Shown piece after piece: positions 37,056 through 45,213 of a DNA stretch of 61,753 bases. The stretch lies in contig CAIYIS010000001.1 in assembly GCA_903926385.1 (NCBI GenBank), positions 1 to 61,753 on the forward strand, in the 5' to 3' direction. Position 1 is the first letter of the stretch. The number at the start of each line of letters is the position of its first letter. Both the position numbers and the translations under genes were made by a program. Below the pieces are notes generated by a model. That model was not told the origin of the DNA, searched no databases, and saw only the letters and a list, made by a program, of their open reading frames with translations. The DNA is from an uncultured Bacteroidota bacterium (GTDB lineage Bacteria > Bacteroidota > Bacteroidia > 2-12-FULL-35-15).

Positions 37056-38918
37056 ATGTTAAAGATTAAACCAAAAGACAATTCGAAATCAAAAATCGAA
37101 CATTTGCGTGCAAAGGTTCAGATAAAAGAATTGCAGCTAAGTGCCCTTCTGGATATTTCTAATTCCATCAACAGTCATTTTTCTACCAAAGCTTTACTCG
37201 AAAAGTTTAAGCATTTTGTTAAAGAAGAGTTGGAAATTGAAAGGTTTGCCCTTTACAGTTTTCATACTTCCTGGAAATGTATTTTGAATTATGGTTTTCA
37301 GAAAAGAGACCTGAATAAAATTTCGGTGGAAAGAGATTTGATTCACATGAAAGAAATTACTTCGGTGAATACTCAGCAGCAAAATGTACTCGCCCATTTT
37401 GATATGGTAATTCCCGTTTACCACGAAAATAAGCCTTTGGCCTATCTACTGCTGGCCGATAAAAACAATGACGAGATAAATGTGAGCCGACTGATTAAGC
37501 ATCTTAATTTTTTGCAACTGCTGGCCAACATCACTGTAACATCTATAGAAAAACAACGACTGGCAGACGAAGTGTTGAGGCAGGAAAAAGAGAGGCGGGA
37601 GTTGATGGAGAAACAAAACGAGGTGTTGGAAGGCATTGTGAAGGAGAGAACCAAAGAGCTGAGGGACGAAAAAGAAGAGTCGGAGCGATTGCTGTACAAT
37701 ATACTTCCGAAAGAACTGGCGGATGAATTGAAAGACAAGGGTTCGATTACTCCTATGCGCCATGAAGAAGCAACAGTATTGTTTACCGATTTCAAAGGGT
37801 TTACATTGGCTTCTTCGCATGTATCGCCACGAAAACTAGTTGCTGAACTCAACGAGATATTTCAGGCATTCGATTTTATTACCGAAAAACACAGCATCGA
37901 AAAAATTAAAACCATTGGCGACTCCTATATGGCGGTTTGTGGTTTGCCTAAGCAGTCGGAGTTGCATGCAGTGCAATGTGTGAGAGCTGCGCTCGACATG
38001 ATTCGGTTTATTGAAAAACGAAAATCAAAATCAGATTTTGATTGGGAGATGAGAGTGGGCATTCATTCAGGCCCGCTGGTGGCGGGAGTGGTGGGAACCA
38101 AAAAATTTATTTACGATGTATGGGGTGACACCGTTAACATTGCTTCGCGAATGGAGAGTAGCGGTGTTCCCGGAAAGATTAATGTTTCGGAAGAAACGTA
38201 TCACAAAATAAAAAAATACTATAAGTGCGATTCGCGTGGAAAACTCGAAGCTAAAGGCAAAGGTAAGATGAAAATGTACTTTGTGGCTCACGAAAAAGAA
38301 TCGGAACGTTATACCAAGGTAAAACATTTTATATTAAAAAAACTGAAGAAAGAACTTCCCAACAATTTGTATTATCATGGTTTGCACCATTCCAAAGATG
38401 TGTGTGATGTGGCAGAGCTTATTGCTATGAAAGAAAATCTAGACGATAACAGTATTGAGTTAGTTAAAGTGGCTGCTCTGTTTCACGACTCGGGGTTTGT
38501 AAAAAAGTATGACGAGAATGAAATAGTAGGATGTAGAATTGCGAAACAATTTTTGCCTGAGTTTGATTATTCGAAAGAAGAGATTACTGCCATTTGCAAT
38601 ATGATTATGGCTACACATTATCCTCAAAAGCCGACTAACAAAATGGAAGAAGTGCTGGCGGATGCCGATTTGGATTATCTCGGCAGGGCCGATTTTGCTA
38701 TTATTGCCGACACATTGTTCAGGGAGTTGAATGCAAACGGAAAATTGCTCGACCAGAAAAAATGGGACAACCTACAGATTGGGTTTTTGAAAAAGCATGT
38801 GTATTTTACCAAGACAGCAATAGAGCTGCGAGGGTCGGGAAAACAAAAACAATTGGATAAATTAATTGTGAATTCAGCTGTGCGAAAAAACAAAAACGCT
38901 AATCCCGTTGTTATATAA
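37056..38918 (+). CDS. Class III adenylate cyclase fused to an HD domain
   Basis: 620 residues, soluble. A GAF-like sensor (about 30-165) and coiled coil (170-215) lead to a class III cyclase (about 225-410). Metal aspartates lie in VLFTDFKGFT and IGDSYMAV; the transition-state residues lie in NIASRME. The base-selecting positions are Lys in KIKTIGD and Asp in YDVWGD, the adenylate pattern rather than the Glu/Cys of guanylate cyclases. The C-terminal 190 residues are an HD-type domain (HHSKDVCDVAELI, AALFHDSGF, DADLDYLGRADF), possibly a phosphohydrolase. One protein might both make and remove a nucleotide signal; the HD substrate is inference. It lies between the cNMP-sensing SulP gene and ppk2. 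Confidence 0.87.
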   Translation: MLKIKPKDNSKSKIEHLRAKVQIKELQLSALLDISNSINSHFSTKALLEKFKHFVKEELEIERFALYSFHTSWKCILNYGFQKRDLNKISVERDLIHMKEITSVNTQQQNVLAHFDMVIPVYHENKPLAYLLLADKNNDEINVSRLIKHLNFLQLLANITVTSIEKQRLADEVLRQEKERRELMEKQNEVLEGIVKERTKELRDEKEESERLLYNILPKELADELKDKGSITPMRHEEATVLFTDFKGFTLASSHVSPRKLVAELNEIFQAFDFITEKHSIEKIKTIGDSYMAVCGLPKQSELHAVQCVRAALDMIRFIEKRKSKSDFDWEMRVGIHSGPLVAGVVGTKKFIYDVWGDTVNIASRMESSGVPGKINVSEETYHKIKKYYKCDSRGKLEAKGKGKMKMYFVAHEKESERYTKVKHFILKKLKKELPNNLYYHGLHHSKDVCDVAELIAMKENLDDNSIELVKVAALFHDSGFVKKYDENEIVGCRIAKQFLPEFDYSKEEITAICNMIMATHYPQKPTNKMEEVLADADLDYLGRADFAIIADTLFRELNANGKLLDQKKWDNLQIGFLKKHVYFTKTAIELRGSGKQKQLDKLIVNSAVRKNKNANPVVI

Positions 38919-38961
38919 ACAGACCAAACAAAAACAGATTATCAATATAAATTTAATCATC

Positions 38962-39825
38962 ATGAAAAATACAGAAAAAAAGCAAAAAGTAAAACCCGGC
39001 AAATCATCGGGAAGGTCGGCAGAAGGCGATATTACAGTATCGTATGGCGACAAGCTTAGTAAATCAGATTATGAGAAAAAGCTCAATGAACTGGGCATAG
39101 AACTGGTAAAGCTACAAGAATGGGTTAAGCAGAAAAAACTGAAAGTGGTGGTACTCTTCGAAGGGAGAGATGCTGCCGGAAAAGGCGGAGTAATAAAAGC
39201 CATTGAGCAATTTATGAATCCCAGGATATGTAAAGTGGTGGCTTTGGGAGTGCCTACAGAGAAAGAAAAAGAACAATGGTATTTTCAGCGCTATGTGTCG
39301 GAGTTGCCTTCTGGTGGCGAAATGATGCTGTTCGACAGAAGCTGGTACAACCGCTCGGGAGTGGAACATGTGATGGGTTTTTGTACCAAAGAGGAGTACG
39401 AAGAGTATTTACGTTCTTGCCCTGAGTTCGAAAAGATGCTTATCCGTTCGGGAATTATTCTTGTTAAATACTGGTTTTCGGTAAGCAATGACGAGCAGGA
39501 AAAACGTTTTCAGGAACGTATCGAAAACCCTATAAAGAGATGGAAAATTAGTCCGATGGACATAGAGTCGAGAAATAAATGGGTGGAGTTTTCGGTAGCC
39601 AAAGACACTATGTTTGCTTATACGGACACTAAACAATCGCCTTGGCATGTGGTGGAAGCTGACGACAAACGCAGGGCAAGACTGAATTGCATAAGCCATC
39701 TGCTTTCGCTAATTCCTTACAAAGATTTAACTCCTAAACCATATAAACTAACTCCGCGCAAAGCAGACAAACATTATGTAAGGCCGCCTAAACAAGAACA
39801 GAATTTTGTTCCTCAGAAATATTAA
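38962..39825 (+). CDS. ppk2: Polyphosphate kinase 2
   Basis: 287 residues from the ATG at 38962; an in-frame start at 38908 would overlap the cyclase. Single PPK2 domain with Walker A GRDAAGKGG, the following VIKAIEQFMNPR, the lid sequence FQRYVSELPSGGEMMLFDRS and Walker B aspartate in LFDRSWYNR. It transfers phosphate between polyphosphate and nucleoside mono- or diphosphates. It lies 43 bases after the cyclase stop, hence probably co-transcribed. Local regeneration of ATP or ADP for the cyclase is possible but unproven. Confidence 0.92.
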   Translation: MKNTEKKQKVKPGKSSGRSAEGDITVSYGDKLSKSDYEKKLNELGIELVKLQEWVKQKKLKVVVLFEGRDAAGKGGVIKAIEQFMNPRICKVVALGVPTEKEKEQWYFQRYVSELPSGGEMMLFDRSWYNRSGVEHVMGFCTKEEYEEYLRSCPEFEKMLIRSGIILVKYWFSVSNDEQEKRFQERIENPIKRWKISPMDIESRNKWVEFSVAKDTMFAYTDTKQSPWHVVEADDKRRARLNCISHLLSLIPYKDLTPKPYKLTPRKADKHYVRPPKQEQNFVPQKY

Positions 39826-39852
39826 AGGGGTTTCAAGTTGAGGGGCTGAGAG

Positions 39853-39885
39853 GTTAGCCATAGATTCACGGATGGAATTTTAGAA
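39853..39885 (-). repeat. Dispersed intergenic repeat, related to 49711-49831
   Basis: Read on the minus strand it contains TTCTAAAATTCCATCCGTG and then CTATGGCTAAC, close to the two copies near 49711-49831. It covers the stop codon of the ABC ATPase gene. Confidence 0.6.
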
Positions 39886-40623
39886 TATACAGGGAAGAGG
39901 TGTGGCGTTACAAACGCCATCCTCGAACAGCCTCGTTACAAACGAGGGCGATGGGGGGCAATCATCGGGCAAATATCCATAGTCAATAAGGTCGTTTAAA
40001 TTCAATACCTCATGAGAAATGCCTTCTTTCAGAATCATTTTCTTACTGGCTACTTCCATAACATCTAAATAGTAATGGTCGGTAATAATAAATCCTTTGT
40101 CTTTTTTGTAGGTAGTAATAATTTCTTTAATTGCCTCTTTGTATAGCGGTTCTATCATTGAAAAGGGTTCGTCAAGTAACACAAACGGATGGTTTAAGTT
40201 TACAATTAACAAGAACTCTAAATACCTTTGTTCTCCAAGCGAAAGTGTTCCTGCTCTTTGGTTTTCTATTTTATGAACGAGTGGTGAATAGAATATTTTG
40301 TTTTGTGTATCGCCATCGGGAAAATACATGGGGATAATATTTTTAACTTTTAAATCTTTTGGAAGAAAAACATCTTGCGGAAGATAGGCTATGTGTTTAT
40401 TCTTTGTACTTATTTTTTCAATCTTTGTGTTGTTCAGATACAGTTCTATATTGTGTGGAGTTAATGTGCCAAATAAACTTTTCAATAAAGTTGATTTTCC
40501 GGAACCATTTCTTCCAAAAATTGCAATCACATCTCCTGTTGCACAAGTAAAACTTACTTTCGAAAGGATTTGTTTTTTTCCATAAGCATGGTCAATATGG
40601 TCTAATCTGATTATGTTGGTCAT
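39880..40623 (-). CDS. ABC transporter ATP-binding protein
   Basis: 247 residues, one nucleotide-binding domain. Walker A FGRNGSGKST, Q-loop LPQDVF, signature LSLGEQRY (LSGGQ equivalent), Walker B FVLLDEPF and H-loop ITDHYY. Its start overlaps the stop of the small membrane protein upstream by 4 bases, a strong operon sign. That partner is small for a permease (two or three helices), so the transporter may be unusual or lack further parts. The last 20-odd residues (VCNATPLPCIF and before) are encoded by intergenic-type palindromes at 39904-39947. The original 3' end was therefore probably replaced by a repeat insertion. Confidence 0.85.
   Translation of the reverse strand: MTNIIRLDHIDHAYGKKQILSKVSFTCATGDVIAIFGRNGSGKSTLLKSLFGTLTPHNIELYLNNTKIEKISTKNKHIAYLPQDVFLPKDLKVKNIIPMYFPDGDTQNKIFYSPLVHKIENQRAGTLSLGEQRYLEFLLIVNLNHPFVLLDEPFSMIEPLYKEAIKEIITTYKKDKGFIITDHYYLDVMEVASKKMILKEGISHEVLNLNDLIDYGYLPDDCPPSPSFVTRLFEDGVCNATPLPCIF
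39904..39957. repeat. Paired short palindromes in the 3' end of the ABC gene
   Basis: GGCGTTACAAACGCC (39904-39918) and CCTCGTTACAAACGAGG (39931-39947) share the loop TTACAAA. Outer CGCCATCCTCG / CGAGGGCGATGG allow a larger fold. A transposed palindromic repeat is likely. Confidence 0.6.
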
Positions 40624-40877
40624 CTTATTAGCAGGAATAGGAGAGTTGCCACAAGAAAGTTAATAATAAAAACTTTGAACATTAGTTCATTCTTTGTGTA
40701 ACCTTGGTTGAGATAAAAATAATATTGGTGGTTCTGAAAATAGCGGTATGTGATAAACGATATGAAAACACCATACGTTCCGAAACAAATAAACACGTTT
40801 GTAAAAAGCCCGATTACAATACAGGCAAGAATATTAAATCTTGTGGTATCAATATAATATTTCAAAAAGAGTCTGTT
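40620..40877 (-). CDS. Small membrane protein, partner of the ABC ATPase
   Basis: 85 residues from the ATG at 40877; a longer frame from 40931 would add 18 residues that overlap a palindrome (GTTGGTGTATTCACCAAC near 40915). Two hydrophobic helices (ILACIVIGLFTNVFICFG, then VFIINFLVATLLFLLI) flank an aromatic-rich loop YFQNHQYYFYLNQGYTKNEL. The 4-base overlap with the ATPase gene suggests it is the membrane subunit. It may be the stub of a longer permease; nothing upstream continues the frame. Confidence 0.6.
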   Translation of the reverse strand, partial: NRLFLKYYIDTTRFNILACIVIGLFTNVFICFGTYGVFISFITYRYFQNHQYYFYLNQGYTKNELMFKVFIINFLVATLLFLLIR

Positions 40878-40967
40878 CATTTCTGATGCGTTTAGCCTTG
40901 TTGTATTAGCCTTTGTTGGTGTATTCACCAACTAACAGTTGATGTAATAAATGTATCGCCCCCTACT

Positions 40968-41234
40968 TTAGTTTGCAGGTGAAATAACACCTGCAAAGGC
41001 ATCAACAGTATCCAAAGTCCAATCATAAATACTATCATACAAAGGTATTAGGGATTTTTCCATACTTTTTTGGTGTAGTTTTATTTGATCTGTTACCTGT
41101 TGGTTAGGATATTCCAAAACATTTAAATTGTTTTTCGAAAAAGGAAAAAGATTGCCTGCGGCTGTTTTGTTTTGTGCATATGCACTCCAACACATAAAGA
41201 CAAGCACTATAAATGTATGTAGTAGTTTTTTCAT
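40968..41234 (-). CDS. Small secreted protein ending in a REP palindrome
   Basis: 88 residues from the ATG at 41234, with a clear signal peptide (KKLLHTFIVLVFMCWSAYAQ). The mature part (NKTAAGNLFPFSKNN ... SIYDWTLDTVDAF) has no known domain. The last residues, AFAGVISPAN, are encoded by REP-like copy 4 (40972-40997), so the native C-terminus was probably replaced when the palindrome inserted. It is therefore likely a truncated gene. Confidence 0.55.
   Translation of the reverse strand: MKKLLHTFIVLVFMCWSAYAQNKTAAGNLFPFSKNNLNVLEYPNQQVTDQIKLHQKSMEKSLIPLYDSIYDWTLDTVDAFAGVISPAN
40972..40997. repeat. REP-like palindrome, copy 4 (inside a gene end)
   Basis: TTTGCAGGTG, spacer AAATAA, CACCTGCAAA, then GGCATCA. 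Arms are the same as the three copies beside the transposases, 39.5 kb away. The altered spacer supplies the stop codon of the small secreted protein. Confidence 0.8.
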
Positions 41235-41293
41235 ATTTTTCATAATCGGCTTACATTTCCACCTCACAAATATACTTATATTATATATGTGTA

Positions 41294-41328
41294 TAAAAAA
41301 ATCCCACCCCTTTCGGAGCAGGATTTTT
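41294..41328 (-). terminator. Terminator downstream of paralogue B
   Basis: Stem AAAAAATCC / GGATTTTT with a 16-base loop that includes CCCCTTTCGGAG; it lies 20 bases after the stop of the gene at 41349. Confidence 0.6.
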
Positions 41329-41348
41329 GGGGAGTAAGCGGAGAGGAG

Positions 41349-42023
41349 CTACACAATAGTAATAATATAAGGTAACGAATCGTTGCCGGCTTCGTTACGG
41401 CTGTTTACATAAAAAGCTATCACATAAGCCACTTTGCCTACCTGTCCGGCAGTAAAGAGCGTTTCGAAAATAGTTTCGGTTTCGTCATCCAGCCTAACAT
41501 AAGCTTCGGGCGGAGGAGGAGGCGAACCTACACCTACTATGGCCATTTTAACACCTATGGCATGAACATAGGGTGGTTTAGCTTTTTTAAATGGCAGTTC
41601 GGGATTGATGGCCAAAAACCGCATCATCATAGAAGTGGTAAAGATACAAGCCAATGTTGGAGCGTTTTTAGGCAATGGCGCGCGGCTCCATACGGTGTCG
41701 CTTGCTCTGAGCATACTAATGGCTTTTTCTTCGCTCGAAAGTGTGAGCGATACATTGCCTTTTATCTTATTACGGATGCTTTGTGTTAACGGAAATCCGC
41801 TTAGATAAGCCGTGTTTACACCATCTACAGAGATAGGCCCATACATAAGCGGGTCTACATAACTGGCAAATTTGCTGTTCCACGAAGTTAAGAAGGCCGT
41901 AAGTTGACTCACCTCTCCAACCGTTAATCCATATCGGGTTACATTGGCCGGCAAGGTTACATAAGGTATAAATGCATTTACAAAAAAGTTATACTTTAAA
42001 AGTTTTAATGATAAATCGTACAT
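41349..42023 (-). CDS. Uncharacterised Bacteroidota protein, paralogue B
   Basis: 224 residues, no signal peptide or clear membrane helix. N-terminal helical part with LTVGEVSQLTAFLTSWNSKF, matching ITPSTKVRLLSIFTDWKDAN of the protein at 20977. A proline stretch (VGSPPPPPEAY) follows, then LDDETETIFETLF and a beta-rich end (AYVIAFYVNSRNEAG). It is shorter than paralogue A, which has an additional C-terminal beta domain. The setting is the same as for A: leftward transcription, a compact terminator just downstream and tandem 21-bp arrays upstream. Function unknown. Confidence 0.72.
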   Translation of the reverse strand: MYDLSLKLLKYNFFVNAFIPYVTLPANVTRYGLTVGEVSQLTAFLTSWNSKFASYVDPLMYGPISVDGVNTAYLSGFPLTQSIRNKIKGNVSLTLSSEEKAISMLRASDTVWSRAPLPKNAPTLACIFTTSMMMRFLAINPELPFKKAKPPYVHAIGVKMAIVGVGSPPPPPEAYVRLDDETETIFETLFTAGQVGKVAYVIAFYVNSRNEAGNDSLPYIITIV

Positions 42024-42109
42024 ATTGATTTTAAATTAAGGTTTATTATTTATTGTTTAATAAATGAAGTACAGTTTTACTTCATTTGGTACTGTTAAAT
42101 GCTGCTTAT

Positions 42110-42208
42110 TTATCCCGATTCCGAATTTAGAAACCGGTTGTTCGGATGCCCTTTTTTGAGCTTAACAAGGTCAAAACTTAGGTTTTTTACTGGTTTGGTA
42201 ATTTTCAT
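42110..42208 (-). CDS. Possible 32-residue peptide upstream of paralogue B
   Basis: ATG at 42208, product starting MKITKPVKNLSFDLVKLKKG and ending NSESG. The frame extends further to 42331, but that part runs into the 21-bp array. It is on the same strand as paralogue B and ends 87 bases before its start. There is no recognised family and no other support; it may be chance. Confidence 0.25.
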   Translation of the reverse strand: MKITKPVKNLSFDLVKLKKGHPNNRFLNSESG

Positions 42209-42315
42209 AATTATTCGTTTTATGTTTATTTTCAATACGTTTTGCTTCGTTTCGGTGAAGTTAGTTTCCAAAAACAGGCTCCTTACCTCCGTAAACACGT
42301 TGCTTAGCTTAGTAA

Positions 42316-42524
42316 GTACTTTCTTTATCATCGAGAGGACTTACTCTTTCAAACAACGATAGAGTTTGATTAAGTAAGTACTTTCTTTACCTTCGCGAGT
42401 ACTTTGTTTGGTAAACAAAGTACTTTACTTACCATCGAGAGCACGTTACTTACCATCCAACCTACTTTGTTTACCTTCGAGAGCACTTTACAAGGTACCG
42501 AAAGTCCTCTCGATGGTAAGGAAC
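42316..42524. repeat. 21-bp tandem array, about 10 units
   Basis: Units at 42316, 42337, 42358 (20 bp), 42378, 42399, 42420, 42441, 42462, 42483 and 42504. The core is GTACTTTACTTACCATCGAG. Two units carry inverted versions (GGTAAACAAA; CTCGATGGTAAG). An 82-residue plus-strand frame (42408-42656) reads as YLPSR heptads through the array; I do not consider it a gene. It is unrelated in sequence to the other arrays. Confidence 0.85.
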
Positions 42525-42657
42525 ACGAAAATGGAGGTTTCGACCCTTTTTACCCTCCCTAGGAGAGAAAAAATGGAGATAAAAAACCTATTCAACGAAC
42601 GAAACAACACCACAAAGTTAGAGAGCCATGTAATCGAAAAAGAGATAAAGGTGTGAA

Positions 42658-42774
42658 ATGGGGTTTTGGAGTCGTGAATGGGGGTGTTTTGGAAGTGAAT
42701 GAGGTTTTTGAGGAAGTAAAAAAGGGTTTTTGGGGAGCGAGTGGGGGGGGGTTGGAAGTGAATGGGTGAGGTAT
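42658..42774. repeat. G-rich 21-bp tandem array, 5-6 units
   Basis: Units at 42658 (20 bp), 42678, 42699, 42720 and 42741, with a partial at 42762. The pattern is GGGG-run, TTTT, GG(A/G)AG-run, about 21 bp. Runs of three or more G recur in each unit, including one of ten at 42742-42751, so the plus strand could form G-quadruplexes. No gene. The gap continues to 43101 without another feature. Confidence 0.75.
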
Positions 42775-43101
42775 ATAATATGTATGAGTAAAGTATGAAA
42801 GTATATTTTAGTGTATATTTGTGGGAGGGTGGATTAGAAACCTAAAGGAAATAAGCTAGACTACACCAAAGATATTTATTTCTTTTTTGGTTTTTAAATT
42901 ATTCTATATTTGTTGGATGAAAATTAAGATTTTTTTAAAAAGTAAGTAGCTATTCAAATATAAGTTAAAGCGGAACAAAAAGAAAAATGTTTTGGTAGAA
43001 TAGACTTTAAAATTTAAAGCCATTTAGTAAAACGTCCTATACCTGGCTCTTTAGACTGAGATATTGCCTGATACGAATATGAATTACAAAAACAAAAACA
43101 G

Positions 43102-44802
43102 ATGAAAAAACACAACATAAAAAAACTGACAGTTATTATTTTGTTATTGTTTTGTAATTTAAAGATAAATGCACAAGATATTATTGTAAAAACAGATGGT
43201 GCCGAAATACAAGCTAAAGTAACAGAAATTAATTCTTCAGAAGTGAAGTTTAAACGCCTCGATAATATTGACGGACCGCTTTACACATTAAGTCAATCGG
43301 AAATAACAAGCATCAAATATCCAAATGGGAAAATAGAAACATTTACTAAAATAGTAAAACCTAAAAACCCAGGAACCGACAGTATTGTAAAAGGATATTA
43401 TAATACAGGCGAGTTAAAAAGCGAAATACCCTATGTAAATGGCAAAATGAATGGAATTCAAAAGATGTATTGGCAAAATGGTCGTGTAATGGCTTTAACA
43501 CCATGGGTAAATGGTACAATAAATGGGTTGCAAAAATCGTATTATGAGGATGGCAAGTTATGTGCTGAGATGAATTACAGTGAAGGTAAGAAAAATGGAA
43601 TAACCAAAATTTACCGCAAGAGTGGAAGAGTAATAACAGAAACCAATTATAATGATGATAAAAAGGATGGATTGGAAGTAACATACAATGAAAACGGTAC
43701 TGAACTCTTGAGAAAAGAGAATAAAAGAGAAAATGAAATTATAGAAGGTGATAAACAAGATGGAGTTACTAAAACCTTTTATGAAAACAGTCAATTGAAG
43801 AGTGAAACGCCACGTAAAGATGGCAAAATAGATGGACTTTGCAGAACATATTGGGAAAATGGAAAAACAAAAAGAGAAATACCTTATACGGATGGCAAAA
43901 AAAATGGAATAGAGAAATACTATCTAAATAGTGGACAAATGATTTATGAATTACCTTATGTAAACGATAAACAAGAAGGAGTAGACAAAGTGTATAACGA
44001 AGAAGGTAAATTACTTTCTGAAATAAATGTAGATGAAAACAAAGGGATTACACGAACGCGAAGCTATAATGAAGAAGGAAATATAATCATTGCAGTGCGC
44101 ATGGTAAACCTAGTTCCTGATGGCGAGAGCTTCTCATACTATAAAAGCGGGCAAATCTTTAATGAGTGTGTATTTGTTAATGGAAAAATAAAAGGAACAC
44201 CTAAAATTTACAAAGAAAAAAGTAAATATATGTCGGAAACAGATCGTAAAGAATATAAAGAGAAAAAACAAATTCAAAGAAGCGAAGATTTAAAAAGCCT
44301 TGCGGGGGTGATGGTGGAAGGGACACAACAATTTGAAGCTGGCCAGAATTTCCAACATAACCCGAACAGCGAAACGCTAAACAATTACGTAAATGTTATA
44401 GACAATAATAATACAAAAGCCCCTGAAGAAGCAATAAAGGCAAATGATCAAATACTGGAAGGTTCGGCACATACTTCGGCTAATCACATTAAATCATCAC
44501 AAGTAAATTCAGAAAGTTTGGCAGTAACAAATGGTGGCAATAACTCTAATCAAAATGCGGAGGCCGCAAAAAAATGTGCAGATGACACAAAAAGCAGATG
44601 GGAATCGCAACAAGAATACAATAATTTTAAAAACAATCCGGGCTGTAGTAAAATGGCGCTCATTGCACAAAAAAGATTAGCTGAAATGCTTCTTCAAAGT
44701 TGCCGAGAATATTTGCCCTCATCAGAAGTTGATGGATTTAATAAAACAATAGCTTCGCTTACCTCGCAAATTAATAGTACTCCTGATTGTAAAACATATT
44801 AA
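43102..44802 (+). CDS. Secreted YwqK/MORN-like repeat protein
   Basis: 566 residues with a signal peptide (LTVIILLLFCNLKINAQ). After an N-terminal module (IVKTDGAEIQAKVTEI to about residue 80) come some ten YwqK-type repeats of about 23 residues: YYxxGxLxxExxYxxGKxxG, for example YYNTGELKSEIPYVNGKMNG. The C-terminal 180 residues are unrelated, low complexity, with five cysteines near the end. YwqK repeats are variants of the MORN fold; members are often labelled 'toxin-antitoxin system YwqK family antitoxin', a label that rests on one Bacillus case and need not apply here. Confidence 0.8.
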   Translation: MKKHNIKKLTVIILLLFCNLKINAQDIIVKTDGAEIQAKVTEINSSEVKFKRLDNIDGPLYTLSQSEITSIKYPNGKIETFTKIVKPKNPGTDSIVKGYYNTGELKSEIPYVNGKMNGIQKMYWQNGRVMALTPWVNGTINGLQKSYYEDGKLCAEMNYSEGKKNGITKIYRKSGRVITETNYNDDKKDGLEVTYNENGTELLRKENKRENEIIEGDKQDGVTKTFYENSQLKSETPRKDGKIDGLCRTYWENGKTKREIPYTDGKKNGIEKYYLNSGQMIYELPYVNDKQEGVDKVYNEEGKLLSEINVDENKGITRTRSYNEEGNIIIAVRMVNLVPDGESFSYYKSGQIFNECVFVNGKIKGTPKIYKEKSKYMSETDRKEYKEKKQIQRSEDLKSLAGVMVEGTQQFEAGQNFQHNPNSETLNNYVNVIDNNNTKAPEEAIKANDQILEGSAHTSANHIKSSQVNSESLAVTNGGNNSNQNAEAAKKCADDTKSRWESQQEYNNFKNNPGCSKMALIAQKRLAEMLLQSCREYLPSSEVDGFNKTIASLTSQINSTPDCKTY

Positions 44803-44988
44803 TTAAGAAATTCGAAATATCGACATATAAACGAATTCGAATTTTGTTGGTAGTTTATGGTTATGCTAGTGAAGAGGTGGAGGGACACCGAACGATCAAA
44901 ACAAAAAACAAAAAGTGGAGACCAGAAACCACAATTAAAAACGGGGCGATACCGAAAAGCTAAATGAGTAGGGAACTAAATTAGTAAT

Positions 44989-45174
44989 ATGAAAAATAAA
45001 ATGTCAGAAGGTAAGTACAAAAAAAGCTTGCTCATTATTTTAATTGTAGCAACAGCATTGAATCTCTTTTTTGCATGGCAAGATAACTCTAAACCAAATT
45101 TGATTGTTGGAGTTTCTTGTTTAATATTGCTCGCTATAACCATAATTCGTAACAAAAATGCTAAAAAGGAGTAA
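44989..45174 (+). CDS. Small two-helix membrane protein
   Basis: 61 residues: basic N-terminus, helix LLIILIVATALNLFFAW, short polar turn DNSKPN, helix LIVGVSCLILLAITII and a lysine-rich tail. A second ATG at 45001 would drop four residues. It lies 39 bases before the TPR-phosphatase gene on the same strand and may be co-transcribed. Function unknown. Confidence 0.5.
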   Translation: MKNKMSEGKYKKSLLIILIVATALNLFFAWQDNSKPNLIVGVSCLILLAITIIRNKNAKKE

Positions 45175-45213
45175 TGCTTTTTTTATAACACCTATTATTA
45201 ATCCATCAATCAC

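Noticed and set aside
42408-42656. 82-residue ORF of YLPSR heptads
   Set aside because: Half is the 21-bp array and the rest has no recognisable feature.
43102-44802. Calling the YwqK-repeat protein an antitoxin
   Set aside because: It has a signal peptide and no toxin gene nearby; the label comes from a family name, not from evidence here.
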